From NCBI GenBank assembly GCA_001029295.1, contig LDXJ01000064.1:372001-436000 (forward strand): a stretch of 64,000 nt of DNA. The letters are read 5' to 3'. Origin of the DNA: Peptococcaceae bacterium CEB3. GTDB lineage: Bacteria; Bacillota; Desulfitobacteriia; Desulfitobacteriales; Desulfitobacteriaceae. A program made the translations under genes and the position numbers. The notes beneath the pieces were generated by a model. It was given only the letters and a program-made list of their open reading frames with translations. It had not been told where the DNA came from and searched no databases. Below, piece after piece: positions 7,648 through 18,231 of this stretch. How positions within the stretch are numbered: the stretch's first letter is position 1; the number at the start of each line of letters is the position of its first letter.

Positions 7648-9828
7648 ATGTCCATGGAACAAATCTATGAAGGCGCGATCAAGGACCCTGCCAAGCAAGG
7701 CACGAAACTGTTGCGCCGGGCTTATGACGGAACCGTTATCGCCATGACTTACGCCGAAATTTTGCTTAACAAGGCGATCAAGGAATATGGGGCTCAGCAG
7801 AAAGTAGAATATCCCGACACGGCTTACCATCTTCCGGTCATCACCGCCCTTTCGGGAGAAAAGGTGACGACTTTGGGAGAATTGGTCCCCATTCTCAATC
7901 GGATGCGCAACCAAGTGCGCACGGAACGGTCCTTCGAAAATGCCCGTTTGTGGGGGGAATCCGTTCTCTATGCGGCCGAGATTATTGAAGTATTGCACTA
8001 TCTTGAGGGGGACGAACCGAAAGTCGAACCTTGGACCGGATTTCTGGGTGACCCGGTGGTCCGCAAATACGGGATCAAGATGGTGGACTGGACCATCCCC
8101 GGGGAAGCGGTTATCCTGGGACGGGCCAAAGATTCAAAAGCCGCGAAGAAACTCATCGACAATCTCATGGGCAAAGGCTTTATGCTCTTCCTCTGTGACG
8201 AAATCATCGAGCAGTTGCTGGAGGAAAACGCCAAGTTGGGGATTGACTATACGGCTTTTGCCCTGGGTAACTTCACCCAGGTCATTCACGCCGTCAATTA
8301 CGCTTTCCGCGCCGGCCTCGCTTTCGGCGGGATTCCGGCCGGCAGGCGCGAAGAACACCGCGACTATCAACGGCGCCGTGTCCGGGCTTTTGTTCTGAGC
8401 TTGGGTGAACTTGACGATGTCAAACTGGCCGCCAGCATGGGAGCCATCTTCATGGGCTTCCCGGTTTTGACGGACCAGGTGCTCGGTGAGGATATGCAAA
8501 TCCCGGACTGGTATATTTCTGAACCCGATTATGAAAAGCTCATTCCTCTGGCCATGGAGGTTCGCGGCATCAAGCTGACGAGCGTCGAAGTGCCGATTCC
8601 TGTCAACTTTGGTCCCGCTTTCGAAGGTGAGACGATTCGCAAAGGGGATACCTACGTTGAATTCGGCGGCGGGCGTACCACAGCTTTTGAATTGGTGCGC
8701 ATGGTCGGCGCGGACGAAGTGAAGGACGGTCAAATCACAGTCATCGGACCGGAGATCGACACGATTCCCGACGGAACGAAGCTGCCGTTGGGGATTATGG
8801 TGGATATTTACGGCCGCAAGATGCAGTCCGACTTTGAAGGGGTTCTGGAACGCCGCATCCACTATTTCACCAACTATGGTGAAGGAATCTGGCACGTGGC
8901 CCAGCGTGATCTCTGCTGGGTCCGGATTTCCAAAGACGCCCGCGCCAAAGGTTTCCTGATCAAACACATCGGGGAAATCCTGATGGCCAAGTTCCGGGAA
9001 GAATTCCCGGCCATCGTCGACCGCGTTCAGGTAACGATCTTCACCGACCAGGCTTTGGTAGAACAGAATATCGTCAAAGCGCGGGAACGCTATCGGGCCC
9101 GCGACGCGCGCATGAAAGCCCTCACGGACGAATCCGTGGAAGAATTTTATTCCTGCCTGCTCTGTCAGTCTTTTGCCCCGAATCACGTCTGCATCGTGAC
9201 TCCGGAGCGCGTCGGCCTCTGCGGCGCCGTGAGCTGGCTGGATGCTAAGGCGGCTTATGAAATTACTCCGACCGGTCCCAATCAGCCTATCCCCAAAGGG
9301 GAAGCGATCGACGACGTGAAGGGGATGTGGCAGAGTTGTAATGACTATCTGCGTCCCGCCTCCAACAATACCCTGGAGGAGGTCAATTTGTACACCCTGA
9401 TGGATAGACCCATGACCTCCTGCGGCTGTTTTGAAGCGATTATGGCCATTGTGCCGGAAGCGAACGGGATTATGATTACCACGCGCGAGCACAGCGGTAT
9501 GACGCCTGTGGGCATGACTTTCTCCACCCTCGCCGGTATGGTTGGCGGCGGTTTACAGACCCCCGGCTTCATGGGAATCGGGCGCACCTATATCGTCAGC
9601 CGCAAGTTCATCCCGGCGGACGGCGGGATTGCCCGGATTGTCTGGATGCCCAAAGAATTGAAAGAATTCCTGAGAGAAGATTTTGTCCAGCGCGCGATTG
9701 ACGCCGGCTTGGGTGAGGATTTCATCGACAAGATTGCCGACGAAACCGTGGGAACAACCGCCGAACAGATCGTTCCTTTCCTTGAGGAAAAAGGGCATCC
9801 TTGCTTCAGCCTCGATCCGCTGATGTAA
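7648..9828 (+). CDS. acsB: Acetyl-CoA synthase subunit of CODH/ACS
   Basis: This 726-residue protein is the ACS subunit. It joins CO, a methyl group from the corrinoid protein and CoA into acetyl-CoA. The A-cluster ligands are intact: the spacing C-x2-C-x8-C-x9-C is visible in SCLLCQSFAPNHVC plus GLCGAVSW, and the distal-nickel CGC motif occurs in TSCGCFEAI. Length and N-terminus match the bacterial monofunctional-domain form. An AAGGAGG site precedes the ATG at 7648; the ATG two codons later is an alternative. It works with acsA as a tunnel-linked complex. Confidence 0.97.
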   Translation: MSMEQIYEGAIKDPAKQGTKLLRRAYDGTVIAMTYAEILLNKAIKEYGAQQKVEYPDTAYHLPVITALSGEKVTTLGELVPILNRMRNQVRTERSFENARLWGESVLYAAEIIEVLHYLEGDEPKVEPWTGFLGDPVVRKYGIKMVDWTIPGEAVILGRAKDSKAAKKLIDNLMGKGFMLFLCDEIIEQLLEENAKLGIDYTAFALGNFTQVIHAVNYAFRAGLAFGGIPAGRREEHRDYQRRRVRAFVLSLGELDDVKLAASMGAIFMGFPVLTDQVLGEDMQIPDWYISEPDYEKLIPLAMEVRGIKLTSVEVPIPVNFGPAFEGETIRKGDTYVEFGGGRTTAFELVRMVGADEVKDGQITVIGPEIDTIPDGTKLPLGIMVDIYGRKMQSDFEGVLERRIHYFTNYGEGIWHVAQRDLCWVRISKDARAKGFLIKHIGEILMAKFREEFPAIVDRVQVTIFTDQALVEQNIVKARERYRARDARMKALTDESVEEFYSCLLCQSFAPNHVCIVTPERVGLCGAVSWLDAKAAYEITPTGPNQPIPKGEAIDDVKGMWQSCNDYLRPASNNTLEEVNLYTLMDRPMTSCGCFEAIMAIVPEANGIMITTREHSGMTPVGMTFSTLAGMVGGGLQTPGFMGIGRTYIVSRKFIPADGGIARIVWMPKELKEFLREDFVQRAIDAGLGEDFIDKIADETVGTTAEQIVPFLEEKGHPCFSLDPLM

Positions 9829-9938
9829 AAGGTCTTGGGCTTTCTTTCCTCAAGGCCTGCTAACCGGATCTTGAGGGAGGATCCCGTTAAAATCCGCGGC
9901 TGTCGGTGTCTCCGGGGGTTTTGGTCTTGCCGGTGCCG

Positions 9939-9974
9939 GCGGGGGAAGAGCGCTGGGCGCGCGCTTTCCCCCGC
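9939..9974 (+). other. GC-rich intercistronic hairpin between acsB and acsC
   Basis: GCGGGGGAA...GCGC pairs with GCGCTTTCCCCCGC around a short loop, with one bulge. No T-run follows, so it looks more like an mRNA processing or stability element than a terminator. The whole acsB-acsC gap (9829-10049) otherwise shows nothing recognisable. Confidence 0.45.
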
Positions 9975-10049
9975 TCCGGTTAGGCAAAAGCGCAGGAGGG
10001 CAGACTTAGAGCGGAGAGATCGATCCGAGTTTTAGAAAGGGGTTAAAGT

Positions 10050-11381
10050 ATGGGTTTGACAGGTTTGGAAATCTACAAACAATTACCTAAGAAAAACTGC
10101 GGAGAGTGCGGCACGCCCACCTGCCTGGCTTTTGCTATGGCCTTGGCGGCGGGCAAAGGTGCGCTGGACAGTTGTCCGTATGTGTCTGATGCGGCTCGCG
10201 ATGCTTTGGCATCCGCTTCGGCTCCCCCTATTAAGTCGATCAAATTTGGCAACGGTTCCACTCTTGGGGACGAAACGGTCCTCTTTCGCCATGACAAAAC
10301 TTTCTACCACCCGACCACGGTCCTGATTCAGGTGTCAGATACCTTAAAGGACGCGGACCTGGCCACCAAGGTTAAGCAGATCAATGATTTGGAATTTGAC
10401 CGCGTCGGTTTGCACTACGGTGTGGACGGAATTGCGGTTGTGGAGGAATCGGGCGATCCGGCCCGCTTTGCTCAAGCTGTTAAAGTAGTCGCCGATAATA
10501 CGGAGAAATCTCTTTTGCTCCTGAGCGACAATGTGGCCGCTTTGCAGGCGGCTGCCCCCGCGGTGGCGGCCAAAAAACCGTTGCTGGGAAATGCCACTGA
10601 GGGCAATTATGAGGCCGTGGTGGCCCTGGCCAAGGAACTGGCTTTGCCGGTGATCTTAAAAGCGGACGGGCTCGATGCTCTCAACGACCTGGTGGAAAAA
10701 GCCCAAGCCTTGGGCTACAAGGAGTTTGTGCTTGACCCGGGTTCGCGCAAGCCGGTTCAGACGCTGGCCAATCTGACGCAGCTGCGCCGCCAGGCTATTA
10801 AGAAAAAGTTTCGCCCCTTCGGCTATCCGGTGGTCGCCTTCACTTCCAAGAACGAACCCATGGATGAAATAGCGGAAGCCTCGATTTATGTGACCAAGTA
10901 TGCCAGCGCGATTGTGTTGAAAGCCGACAAGAAAGGGCTTCTCCTCCCACTCTTGACCCTGAGGACCAACATTTATACAGATCCGCAGAAGCCGATTCAG
11001 GTGGAACCCACCCTTCATTCCGTAGGGGATATCAATGAGAACTCTCTCGTTTACGTGACGACCAATTTCTCCCTGACCTATTACAGTGTCGAGGGTGAAG
11101 TGGAAGCCAGCAAGATCCCGAGCTATATTTTGCCGATTGATACGGATGGCACGTCGGTCCTCACTGCCTACGCCGCCGGAAAGTTCGAACCTGAGAAAAT
11201 TGCCGATGCCCTCTTGAACTGCGGGGTTGCCGACAAGGTTAACCACAAGAACGTGATTATCCCAGGGTATGTGGCGGTAATTTCCGGTAAGCTGCAGGAG
11301 AAAACCGGCTGGAAAGTTATCGTTGGGCCGCGGGAATCAAGCGGGATCGTGTCGTTTGTCCGCTCTCTCACCAACGGCTAA
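10050..11381 (+). CDS. acsC: Corrinoid iron-sulfur protein large subunit
   Basis: This 443-residue protein is the gamma subunit of the corrinoid iron-sulfur protein, which carries the methyl group from methyltetrahydrofolate to acetyl-CoA synthase. The N-terminal [4Fe-4S] motif is visible as NCGECGTPTC with a further cysteine in DSCPYVS (residues about 17-42). A TIM-barrel middle follows, then a C-terminal cobalamin-binding part with GTSVLTAYAAGKFEP. An AAAGGGG site precedes the ATG. Its partner subunit is acsD, two genes downstream. Confidence 0.96.
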   Translation: MGLTGLEIYKQLPKKNCGECGTPTCLAFAMALAAGKGALDSCPYVSDAARDALASASAPPIKSIKFGNGSTLGDETVLFRHDKTFYHPTTVLIQVSDTLKDADLATKVKQINDLEFDRVGLHYGVDGIAVVEESGDPARFAQAVKVVADNTEKSLLLLSDNVAALQAAAPAVAAKKPLLGNATEGNYEAVVALAKELALPVILKADGLDALNDLVEKAQALGYKEFVLDPGSRKPVQTLANLTQLRRQAIKKKFRPFGYPVVAFTSKNEPMDEIAEASIYVTKYASAIVLKADKKGLLLPLLTLRTNIYTDPQKPIQVEPTLHSVGDINENSLVYVTTNFSLTYYSVEGEVEASKIPSYILPIDTDGTSVLTAYAAGKFEPEKIADALLNCGVADKVNHKNVIIPGYVAVISGKLQEKTGWKVIVGPRESSGIVSFVRSLTNG

Positions 11382-11506
11382 AGCTAAGGGACTACCGGGA
11401 GGAGCAGGGGAATATATACCCTAGACAAGATAATAAGACAAGATCTAGAAAAGACAAAGAAGTGAGTCAGGCTCACGAGGGATTAGAGAGCGAGGAAGTG
11501 ACGACC

Positions 11507-13423
11507 ATGGCCGCATGTCAAGTGAAGTTCATGCCTGAAAGTCGCACCATTGAGGTGGAAGAGGGGACCTCACTGGTTAAGGCCGCCGCTCAAGCCGGAA
11601 TCTATATCAAGTCCGGTTGCGGGGCCAAAGGCAGCTGCGGAGCGTGCAGGGTCATCGTCCTAGGTGGGGAGCCGGAAGTCAGGGCTACAGGCAAGCTGAC
11701 ACCCGAGGATATTGCCCGGGGTGTTCGGCTCAGTTGTCAGACGTTTGTCCACGGGGATGTAACAGTGGAAGTTCCGCCCGAATCTCGCCTGCAGGAACAC
11801 CAGGTTCTTATGGAGGACGTGCAAAAAGGCGGGCTTTTGCAGGAGACAGAACAGGACCTCCTGGACAAATTCAGTCTCCATCCTTTGTCAACCAAAGTGC
11901 GCGTCAAGTTGTCTGAACCTACCTTGACGGAAAACGCCAGCGACTGGGCCCGACTGCAATTAGAATTAAGACGGGTTCTGGCGGCCGGCGCCAAAGGGGT
12001 TGAGATTCCCTTGTCTGTGTTGCAGACACTGCCGGAAGCCTTGCGGCAGGCTCAGTGGGATGTGTCGGTGACACTGAGCGAGGGAGAGGACAAGTACACT
12101 GTCGTACGGGTTGAAAAAGGAAACGACCGCCCCCCTTACGGACTGGCGATTGACATCGGGACCACTACGGTGGTCGTCTACTTGGTCGACCTGTCGAACG
12201 GACGGGTGGTCGACAAACAGGGTACCTACAACAAGCAGGCCAAATTCGGGGATGACGTCATCTCCAGGATTGTCTATGCGGTAGATGCCCCCGGAAATCT
12301 GCAGGAGATTCAGCGCGCGGTCATAGATACTATAAACTCTCTGACCGAGCAAATCCTGAGCAGGCAGAAGTTAGAGCCTGACGACCTTGGCGCGGGGGTA
12401 GCTGCCGGTAATACAACCATGACCCAACTGTTTCTCGGGGTGGACCCGCGTTATGTTCGCCTCGAACCCTATATCCCGACCATGAATGGGGTTCCTCCGC
12501 TTAAAGCCAAGGAGATCGGGCTGAAGATGTTGTCCGAAGGGTTAGTTCAGTGTTTCCCCTCTGTGGCAAGTTATGTGGGAGGAGACATCGTCTCGGGTAC
12601 CATGGTGACCGATATGGCCAACAGTGAAGAGATCGTCCTCTTCATCGATATCGGCACCAACGGGGAAATCGTCCTGGGCAATCAGGATTGGCTGGTTTCC
12701 TGCGCTTGTTCGGCAGGCCCGTGTTTCGAGGGCGGAGGAATTTTGTTTGGCATGCGGGCTATGCCCGGAGCGATTGAAAGGGTGTATATCGATCCGGACA
12801 GTTTGGATGTAACCTTCAAGGTCGTCGGCAGGATTCTGCCGGTCGGGATCTGCGGTTCCGGGTTGGTAGACGCCCTGGCCAAACTGAGGGAAGCCGGGAT
12901 TATCGACCGGGCGGGAAATTTCCAAATGGAACATCCCTCCCACTCCGAACGTTTACGTCTGACGCCCGACGACAAGGAATTCGTCCTGGCTTGGGCACAC
13001 CAGGCCGGCGGGGACAAAGACGTCGTCATTACGGAAAATGACGTCAAGAATCTGATCCGGGCCAAAGGCGCAATCTACGCGGGCATTCGCTCTTTGCTGA
13101 CGATGGTGGCCGTGGATGTCGACATGATCAGCCGTATCGTCATTGCCGGCGGGTTCGGTAATTATTTGAATGTGCATGACTCAGTGGAGATCGGGCTTTT
13201 GCCCGATGTCCCGGCAGAAAGGTATGAGTTCATCGGCAATTCCTCCGTCAAAGGAGCCCGTTTGGCCTTGCTGTCCCAGAATGCCTGGCACGAGGCGGCC
13301 GAATTGGGGAAGAAGATGACCTATATTGAACTGTCTGTCGGAACCACTTTTATGGATGAGTTCGTTTCGGCTCTCTTTCTGCCGCATACCGATTTATCGT
13401 TGTTTCCTTCTGTTATTTCGTAG
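11507..13423 (+). CDS. acsV: Corrinoid protein reductive activator (RACo/AcsV)
   Basis: This protein uses ATP to restore the inactive Co(II) corrinoid of the iron-sulfur protein to Co(I). The [2Fe-2S] domain cysteines are C38, C44, C47 and C77, counted from the ATG at 11507. The C-terminal half is an ASKHA-fold ATPase with [35 protein letters not shown] and [13 protein letters not shown] 15 codons upstream is in frame, but the ATG at 11507 has a GAGGAAG site at a sensible distance and fits family N-termini. It sits between the two corrinoid-protein subunit genes, which supports the role. Confidence 0.94.
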   Translation: MAACQVKFMPESRTIEVEEGTSLVKAAAQAGIYIKSGCGAKGSCGACRVIVLGGEPEVRATGKLTPEDIARGVRLSCQTFVHGDVTVEVPPESRLQEHQVLMEDVQKGGLLQETEQDLLDKFSLHPLSTKVRVKLSEPTLTENASDWARLQLELRRVLAAGAKGVEIPLSVLQTLPEALRQAQWDVSVTLSEGEDKYTVVRVEKGNDRPPYGLAIDIGTTTVVVYLVDLSNGRVVDKQGTYNKQAKFGDDVISRIVYAVDAPGNLQEIQRAVIDTINSLTEQILSRQKLEPDDLGAGVAAGNTTMTQLFLGVDPRYVRLEPYIPTMNGVPPLKAKEIGLKMLSEGLVQCFPSVASYVGGDIVSGTMVTDMANSEEIVLFIDIGTNGEIVLGNQDWLVSCACSAGPCFEGGGILFGMRAMPGAIERVYIDPDSLDVTFKVVGRILPVGICGSGLVDALAKLREAGIIDRAGNFQMEHPSHSERLRLTPDDKEFVLAWAHQAGGDKDVVITENDVKNLIRAKGAIYAGIRSLLTMVAVDVDMISRIVIAGGFGNYLNVHDSVEIGLLPDVPAERYEFIGNSSVKGARLALLSQNAWHEAAELGKKMTYIELSVGTTFMDEFVSALFLPHTDLSLFPSVIS

Positions 13424-13515
13424 CAGCCGGAGCCTTGCGGCCGGTTTCGGGCCGGAAAATCAGTAACTCCGGAGACTATTTCGTCGTCTTTTGCAACCAG
13501 AAAGGAGAGAAGTTC

Positions 13516-14490
13516 ATGCCTGTCACTTTAGTTAAGGAAAGGTTTCCCAGCAAGGTCGGTGAGGTCGTTCTGGGAGCCACCGCGGAACAGGGAGGTACGC
13601 GTACTTCCACGATCGTCGTGGGTGGCGACAACCTTTTGCCTTTCTTGCACTTCGAAGGTAAAGTCACAAACCGGCCGGTGATCGCCATGGAGGTCACAGA
13701 TATCGTTCCGCCGTGGAATGACGCCATAAAGGCTCAATTTGGCGATGTACTGGACAATCCGGCGGCTTGGGCGCAAAAATGCGTGAACGAGTTCGGAGCG
13801 GATCTCATTTATTTGAAGCTCATCGGTGCCGATCCGGAAGGGTTTAACCGCAGCCCCGAGGACTGCGCGCGGGTGGTCAAGGAAGTCCTGGCAGCGGTCG
13901 GCGTACCCCTAGTTGTGGTAGGGTGTGAAAATGCCGAGAAAGACAATGAGGTCCTGGCGGCGGTCGCCGAGGCGGGTGCCGGTGAAAATCTGCTCGTGGG
14001 CTTGGCGGAACAGGATAATTACAAATCCATCACGGCGGCTGCCATGGTGCACAAGCACAATGTTATTGCCCGTTCACCCCTCGATATCAACATCTGTAAA
14101 CAGCTCAATATTCTCATCAATGAAATGGGGCTGCCTTTGAACCGGATCGTGATCGACCCCATGATCGGCGGTCTGGGATTCGGGATTGAATATGCCTATT
14201 CCATTATGGAACGGGCCCGCTTGGGCGCCCTGGCCAATGATAAAATGCTGTCCATGCCCATGATTTGCACCGTCGGCTATGAGGCTAACCGCTCCAAGGA
14301 AGCCAATGCCTCGGTGGAAGAGTTTCCGGGTTGGGGCGATTTGGCGGAACGCGGAGTTCTCTGGGAGACCCTGACGGCCACGGCTTTGCTTCAGGTCGGA
14401 GCCAGCATCCTGCTGATGCGGAATCCGGAGGCCGTGAAACTGGTACAGCGCAATATCGCCGACTTGGTCGACGCGGCAGTGGGAGCCTAA
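13516..14490 (+). CDS. acsD: Corrinoid iron-sulfur protein small subunit
   Basis: This is the delta subunit of the corrinoid iron-sulfur protein, 324 residues from the ATG at 13516. That ATG has an AAAGGAGAG site in front and matches family N-termini ([16 protein letters not shown]). The frame is open further upstream to 13435 without support. TIM-barrel features such as [18 protein letters not shown] and [14 protein letters not shown] are present. It pairs with the acsC product and helps hold the cobalamin between the two barrels. Confidence 0.95.
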   Translation: MPVTLVKERFPSKVGEVVLGATAEQGGTRTSTIVVGGDNLLPFLHFEGKVTNRPVIAMEVTDIVPPWNDAIKAQFGDVLDNPAAWAQKCVNEFGADLIYLKLIGADPEGFNRSPEDCARVVKEVLAAVGVPLVVVGCENAEKDNEVLAAVAEAGAGENLLVGLAEQDNYKSITAAAMVHKHNVIARSPLDINICKQLNILINEMGLPLNRIVIDPMIGGLGFGIEYAYSIMERARLGALANDKMLSMPMICTVGYEANRSKEANASVEEFPGWGDLAERGVLWETLTATALLQVGASILLMRNPEAVKLVQRNIADLVDAAVGA

Positions 14491-15333
<843 letters not shown>

Positions 15334-15388
15334 AGAGAGCACCCCTGTTTTTGCTCATTGAGTCGAGTGTGATCGGAGTTACAGGGAT

Positions 15389-15422
15389 AGTCCCCAGGGA
15401 ATTTTCCTGGGGACTTTCTTCC
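15389..15422 (+). terminator. Terminator after acsE
   Basis: AGTCCCCAGG pairs with CCTGGGGACT around a short AT loop, followed by TTTCTT. It separates acsE from the HdrA-like genes. It may be partial, because the next genes run in the same direction close behind. Confidence 0.75.
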
Positions 15423-15445
15423 CTTGGCGAGTTGGAGGTGAGACC

Positions 15446-16993
15446 ATGCCGGTTCCGTGGCTGAGGGAAGGTATGGGTTCGTTTTTTGCCGTCAATTCCG
15501 CGGTTCTGGTTGTGGGCGACGGCCCCCCGGCAGAAGCGGCGGTTTCCGCCCTGCGGGCGCACCCGGTGTTCTGGGTCGGGGCGACGGCTGAACCCGGGGT
15601 ACACGTGATGGCTTACGCGGACGAGAGCGTGTTGGAAGTCCGCGGGCAGCGTGGCCGTTTTCGGGTACAACTCGAGGGTAAACAGGGGAAACTCTGGTTG
15701 GAATGCGGGAATGTAGTGCTGGCACCCAGTCTGAAACGCACTTTGGACCCTTCTTGGCATCTGCCGGCAAGCTGCTTGGCGGCACCCGTATCCCGGGCGG
15801 CGCTGCTTCCGGTTGAAAGGGGACCTGTAGTCTTCTTGCAGGGCGCCGGCGAGGCTGAGGGGGCGTTCTCTGCCGTGACAGCCCTGAGAGAAGCGCTGTG
15901 CTTGGCCGAGCGACAAGTGGAGGTCTATTTCTTCTTCGGTGATCTCGGGGTATCTTGGCCGGGGCTGGAGGAAGTCCACCAAGAAGCGCGCAATTTGGGG
16001 GTCCGGTTTATCCGGCTCAGTAATCCCTCAGCGCTCAGAGTGGATGAGGAAGGCGAACTGTTGCGCGTGCGTTACACCGATGCCTGTCTTCCCGGATCAC
16101 CCGAATTTTCCCTGACGGCAACCCATGTCTTTGCCGGGGAAGTCGCCCGCCCGGGTCCCGATTTTGCCGAATTGGCTCGGATTTTCCGGGTCGACCGCGA
16201 TCGCTGGGGTTTTTTGCAAAGCGACAATGTTCGTCTCTTTCCGGTCCGGACGAACCGCCCGGGTGTGTATGTTTTAGGTGAGGCACGGGGACCGGCTTTT
16301 ACGGGCGAAGCCGGGCTGGACGCGGCGGCCATTGCCGGGGAAACAGCGCCCTTTCTGGCGGGGGAGATCTTCGTGGCGGAGCCGTGGCTGCGCGTCGATC
16401 CAGCCCGCTGCTCTTTTTGTCTGGAATGTGATCGGCATTGTCCCGCCGGCGCGCTTGAGGTCAACAGGGCGAGAAAAACCGTTCAGGTCAGTCCTTTGGC
16501 CTGCCTCGGCTGTGGGATTTGCGCCGGGGTATGTTCGGAACACGCCATCGCTTATCCCGGGCCGGAAACGAAAAGCGGGCGCCGCCAAGGCAAGACGATT
16601 GTCTTTGCCTGTGAAAAGTCGGGCTATCTGGCCGCTCAGTCCATCCCCCTCCCGGCTTGGGCAGCAACTTTGGAAGTGATCCCGCTGCCTTGCGCCGGGA
16701 GGGTTGACGAAGGAATGGTCCTGCGGGCCTTGGCCCAGGGTGCGGTCCGGGTGATCGTGTCGGCTTGCAGGGAGGAATGCTGTCACTACTCCAACGGTGA
16801 ACGGCTGGCCGAGGAGAAGGTGCGAGCTCTGAAAGAACATCTCGGCAGTATGGGGCTCAACCCCGGGAGAGTGACGTTGGTGCGAGCCTCAGCCAACGCC
16901 CCGCGTGAGTGGCTGGGGCTCGTCCGGGAGATTGTCGCGGGTGATGGGACCGGCCCCGGAGAAACGGGAATGGAAAAGTGCGCCAAAACTTGA
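15446..16993 (+). CDS. HdrA-like protein fused to an MvhD-like domain
   Basis: This 515-residue protein has three parts. Residues 1-310 resemble the flavin-binding region of HdrA but carry a decayed dinucleotide motif (VVGDGPPAEAAVSAL) and another at FLQGAGEAEGA. Residues 322-363 form a two-cluster ferredoxin domain: C322, C325, C328, C332 and C353, C356, C359, C363. Residues about 383-500 resemble MvhD/FlpD, with C389, C416 in PCAGRVDE, and C441, C445, C446. The usual CNWC pair of MvhD is reduced to one cysteine here (ACEKSGY), and an extra one occurs in ECCHY. A TGGAGG site precedes the ATG. It probably passes electrons together with the next gene's product; acceptor and donor are unknown. 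Confidence 0.82.
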   Translation: MPVPWLREGMGSFFAVNSAVLVVGDGPPAEAAVSALRAHPVFWVGATAEPGVHVMAYADESVLEVRGQRGRFRVQLEGKQGKLWLECGNVVLAPSLKRTLDPSWHLPASCLAAPVSRAALLPVERGPVVFLQGAGEAEGAFSAVTALREALCLAERQVEVYFFFGDLGVSWPGLEEVHQEARNLGVRFIRLSNPSALRVDEEGELLRVRYTDACLPGSPEFSLTATHVFAGEVARPGPDFAELARIFRVDRDRWGFLQSDNVRLFPVRTNRPGVYVLGEARGPAFTGEAGLDAAAIAGETAPFLAGEIFVAEPWLRVDPARCSFCLECDRHCPAGALEVNRARKTVQVSPLACLGCGICAGVCSEHAIAYPGPETKSGRRQGKTIVFACEKSGYLAAQSIPLPAWAATLEVIPLPCAGRVDEGMVLRALAQGAVRVIVSACREECCHYSNGERLAEEKVRALKEHLGSMGLNPGRVTLVRASANAPREWLGLVREIVAGDGTGPGETGMEKCAKT

Positions 16994-17005
16994 GGCGGTG
17001 AGAGA

Positions 17006-18055
17006 ATGAGCGACATCCTGGTCCTGGGCGCCGGCATAGCCGGAATGAGCGCTGCCTTGGACTTGGCCAATGCCGGGTTGGGAGTCTACCTTTTGGACAA
17101 GGAGAAGGAAATAGGGGGCAAAGCCGCGCACTATGCCTGCAAAGCCGGAAGTAACTGCCGAAAGTGTTCGGCCTGCCTGGTCCCTTATATTAAATATCAG
17201 CTTGAGCGCCATCCTAATGTAAGAATTCTTCCCTTCAGCCTTGTTACCGATTTGGAGGGTAAACCCGGGCATTTTCGGGCTTCGGTACGGCTCCTCAATG
17301 AGAGGTGCCAAGATCTCGGGGCGGAGACTACGCTCGAGATCCGCGCTTTGGTTGTAGCCACGGGATTTGATCTCTATGATCCTACGCCGAAGGGGGAGTT
17401 CGGATATGGCAGGCACGAAAATGTAATCACGGCTTTGGAACTTGAACAGGCTTTATGGGGATTTCCCGATCTCCGTGCGGCTTTCGGTGAAAACCTGCGG
17501 CGCATAGGCTTTATTCAGTGTGTGGGCAGCCGGGATGCCCAAAGCGGACATCCTTACTGCTCACAAATATGTTGTGGCTACGCCACAAGGCTGGCCTTAA
17601 AATTGGAATCCGACTTGCCGGGGGCCGACATCACTCTCTTCTACCAGGACAGGCAGATTTTTGGCAAAGGACCGGGTTTCTTCCGGCGAGAGCTCGGCTC
17701 CCACACCCACACCCACATTCGCTCGGTTCGCGGCCTGCCGGCAAAGATCTTCGGCTACCCGCGCGATGAGTTGACCGTGCGCTATACGGATACCGAACAG
17801 GGACAGGTACGGGAGGAAGGGTTTGATTTGGTGGTGCTCTGTCCCGCTGTTATACCCGCCCGCTCCGGTCCGCACACATTTCCGGCACTGGGTCTTGAGC
17901 TCGATCAAAACGGGTTTTATTTGGAAAGAGATGTCGGCGTGAGTTCCCGCGAGGGAATTTTTCTGGCGGGAACCTGCCAGGGCCCAAAGGACATTCCCCA
18001 GTCGATCGCTCACGCCAAAGCCGCCGTCGGTCAGATTCTGCGCTACCTGGCATAG
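17006..18055 (+). CDS. HdrA-like FAD protein, short form
   Basis: This 349-residue flavoprotein matches the core of heterodisulfide reductase subunit A. The FAD motif GAGIAG is at residues 8-13, a cysteine-rich insert has C45, C51, C54 and C57, and the family block QCVGSRD plus CSQICCGYATR has C172, C185, C189 and C190. It has no ferredoxin domains of its own; those are on the upstream protein, 12 bases away. Together the two look like one HdrA-MvhD protein rearranged into two chains. No HdrB, HdrC, MetF or MetV gene is in the window. It is the last gene before a strong terminator. Confidence 0.87.
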   Translation: MSDILVLGAGIAGMSAALDLANAGLGVYLLDKEKEIGGKAAHYACKAGSNCRKCSACLVPYIKYQLERHPNVRILPFSLVTDLEGKPGHFRASVRLLNERCQDLGAETTLEIRALVVATGFDLYDPTPKGEFGYGRHENVITALELEQALWGFPDLRAAFGENLRRIGFIQCVGSRDAQSGHPYCSQICCGYATRLALKLESDLPGADITLFYQDRQIFGKGPGFFRRELGSHTHTHIRSVRGLPAKIFGYPRDELTVRYTDTEQGQVREEGFDLVVLCPAVIPARSGPHTFPALGLELDQNGFYLERDVGVSSREGIFLAGTCQGPKDIPQSIAHAKAAVGQILRYLA

Positions 18056-18092
18056 CCGGCCTTCTTCAGTGAAAGAGGGCCGGTTTTCTTTT
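18055..18092 (+). terminator. Terminator ending the acs/hdr block
   Basis: GCCGGCC pairs with GGGCCGG around a 15-base loop, followed by TTTTCTTTT. Confidence 0.8.
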
Positions 18093-18231
18093 CCTTGACT
18101 TCCATTGGGCCAGACTGTCAGGACTTTTTCAGGGTCCTAAAAAGAATCTGGGGAACGATGGCTGGCAGCCCTTCTACGATCAGTACGGCGAGCATAGTTT
18201 TCCTTAAGGAATATTCTGGAGGTGGACAAAC

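Noticed and set aside
6595-9492. Long open frames of more than 450 codons on the minus strand inside acsA and acsB
   Set aside because: They are antisense to well-conserved metalloenzyme genes, contain no recognisable domain, and are expected from GC-rich codon use.
9835-10035. A 66-codon frame between acsB and acsC
   Set aside because: It is arginine/cysteine-rich with no ribosome site or family match, and it overlaps the GC-rich hairpin.
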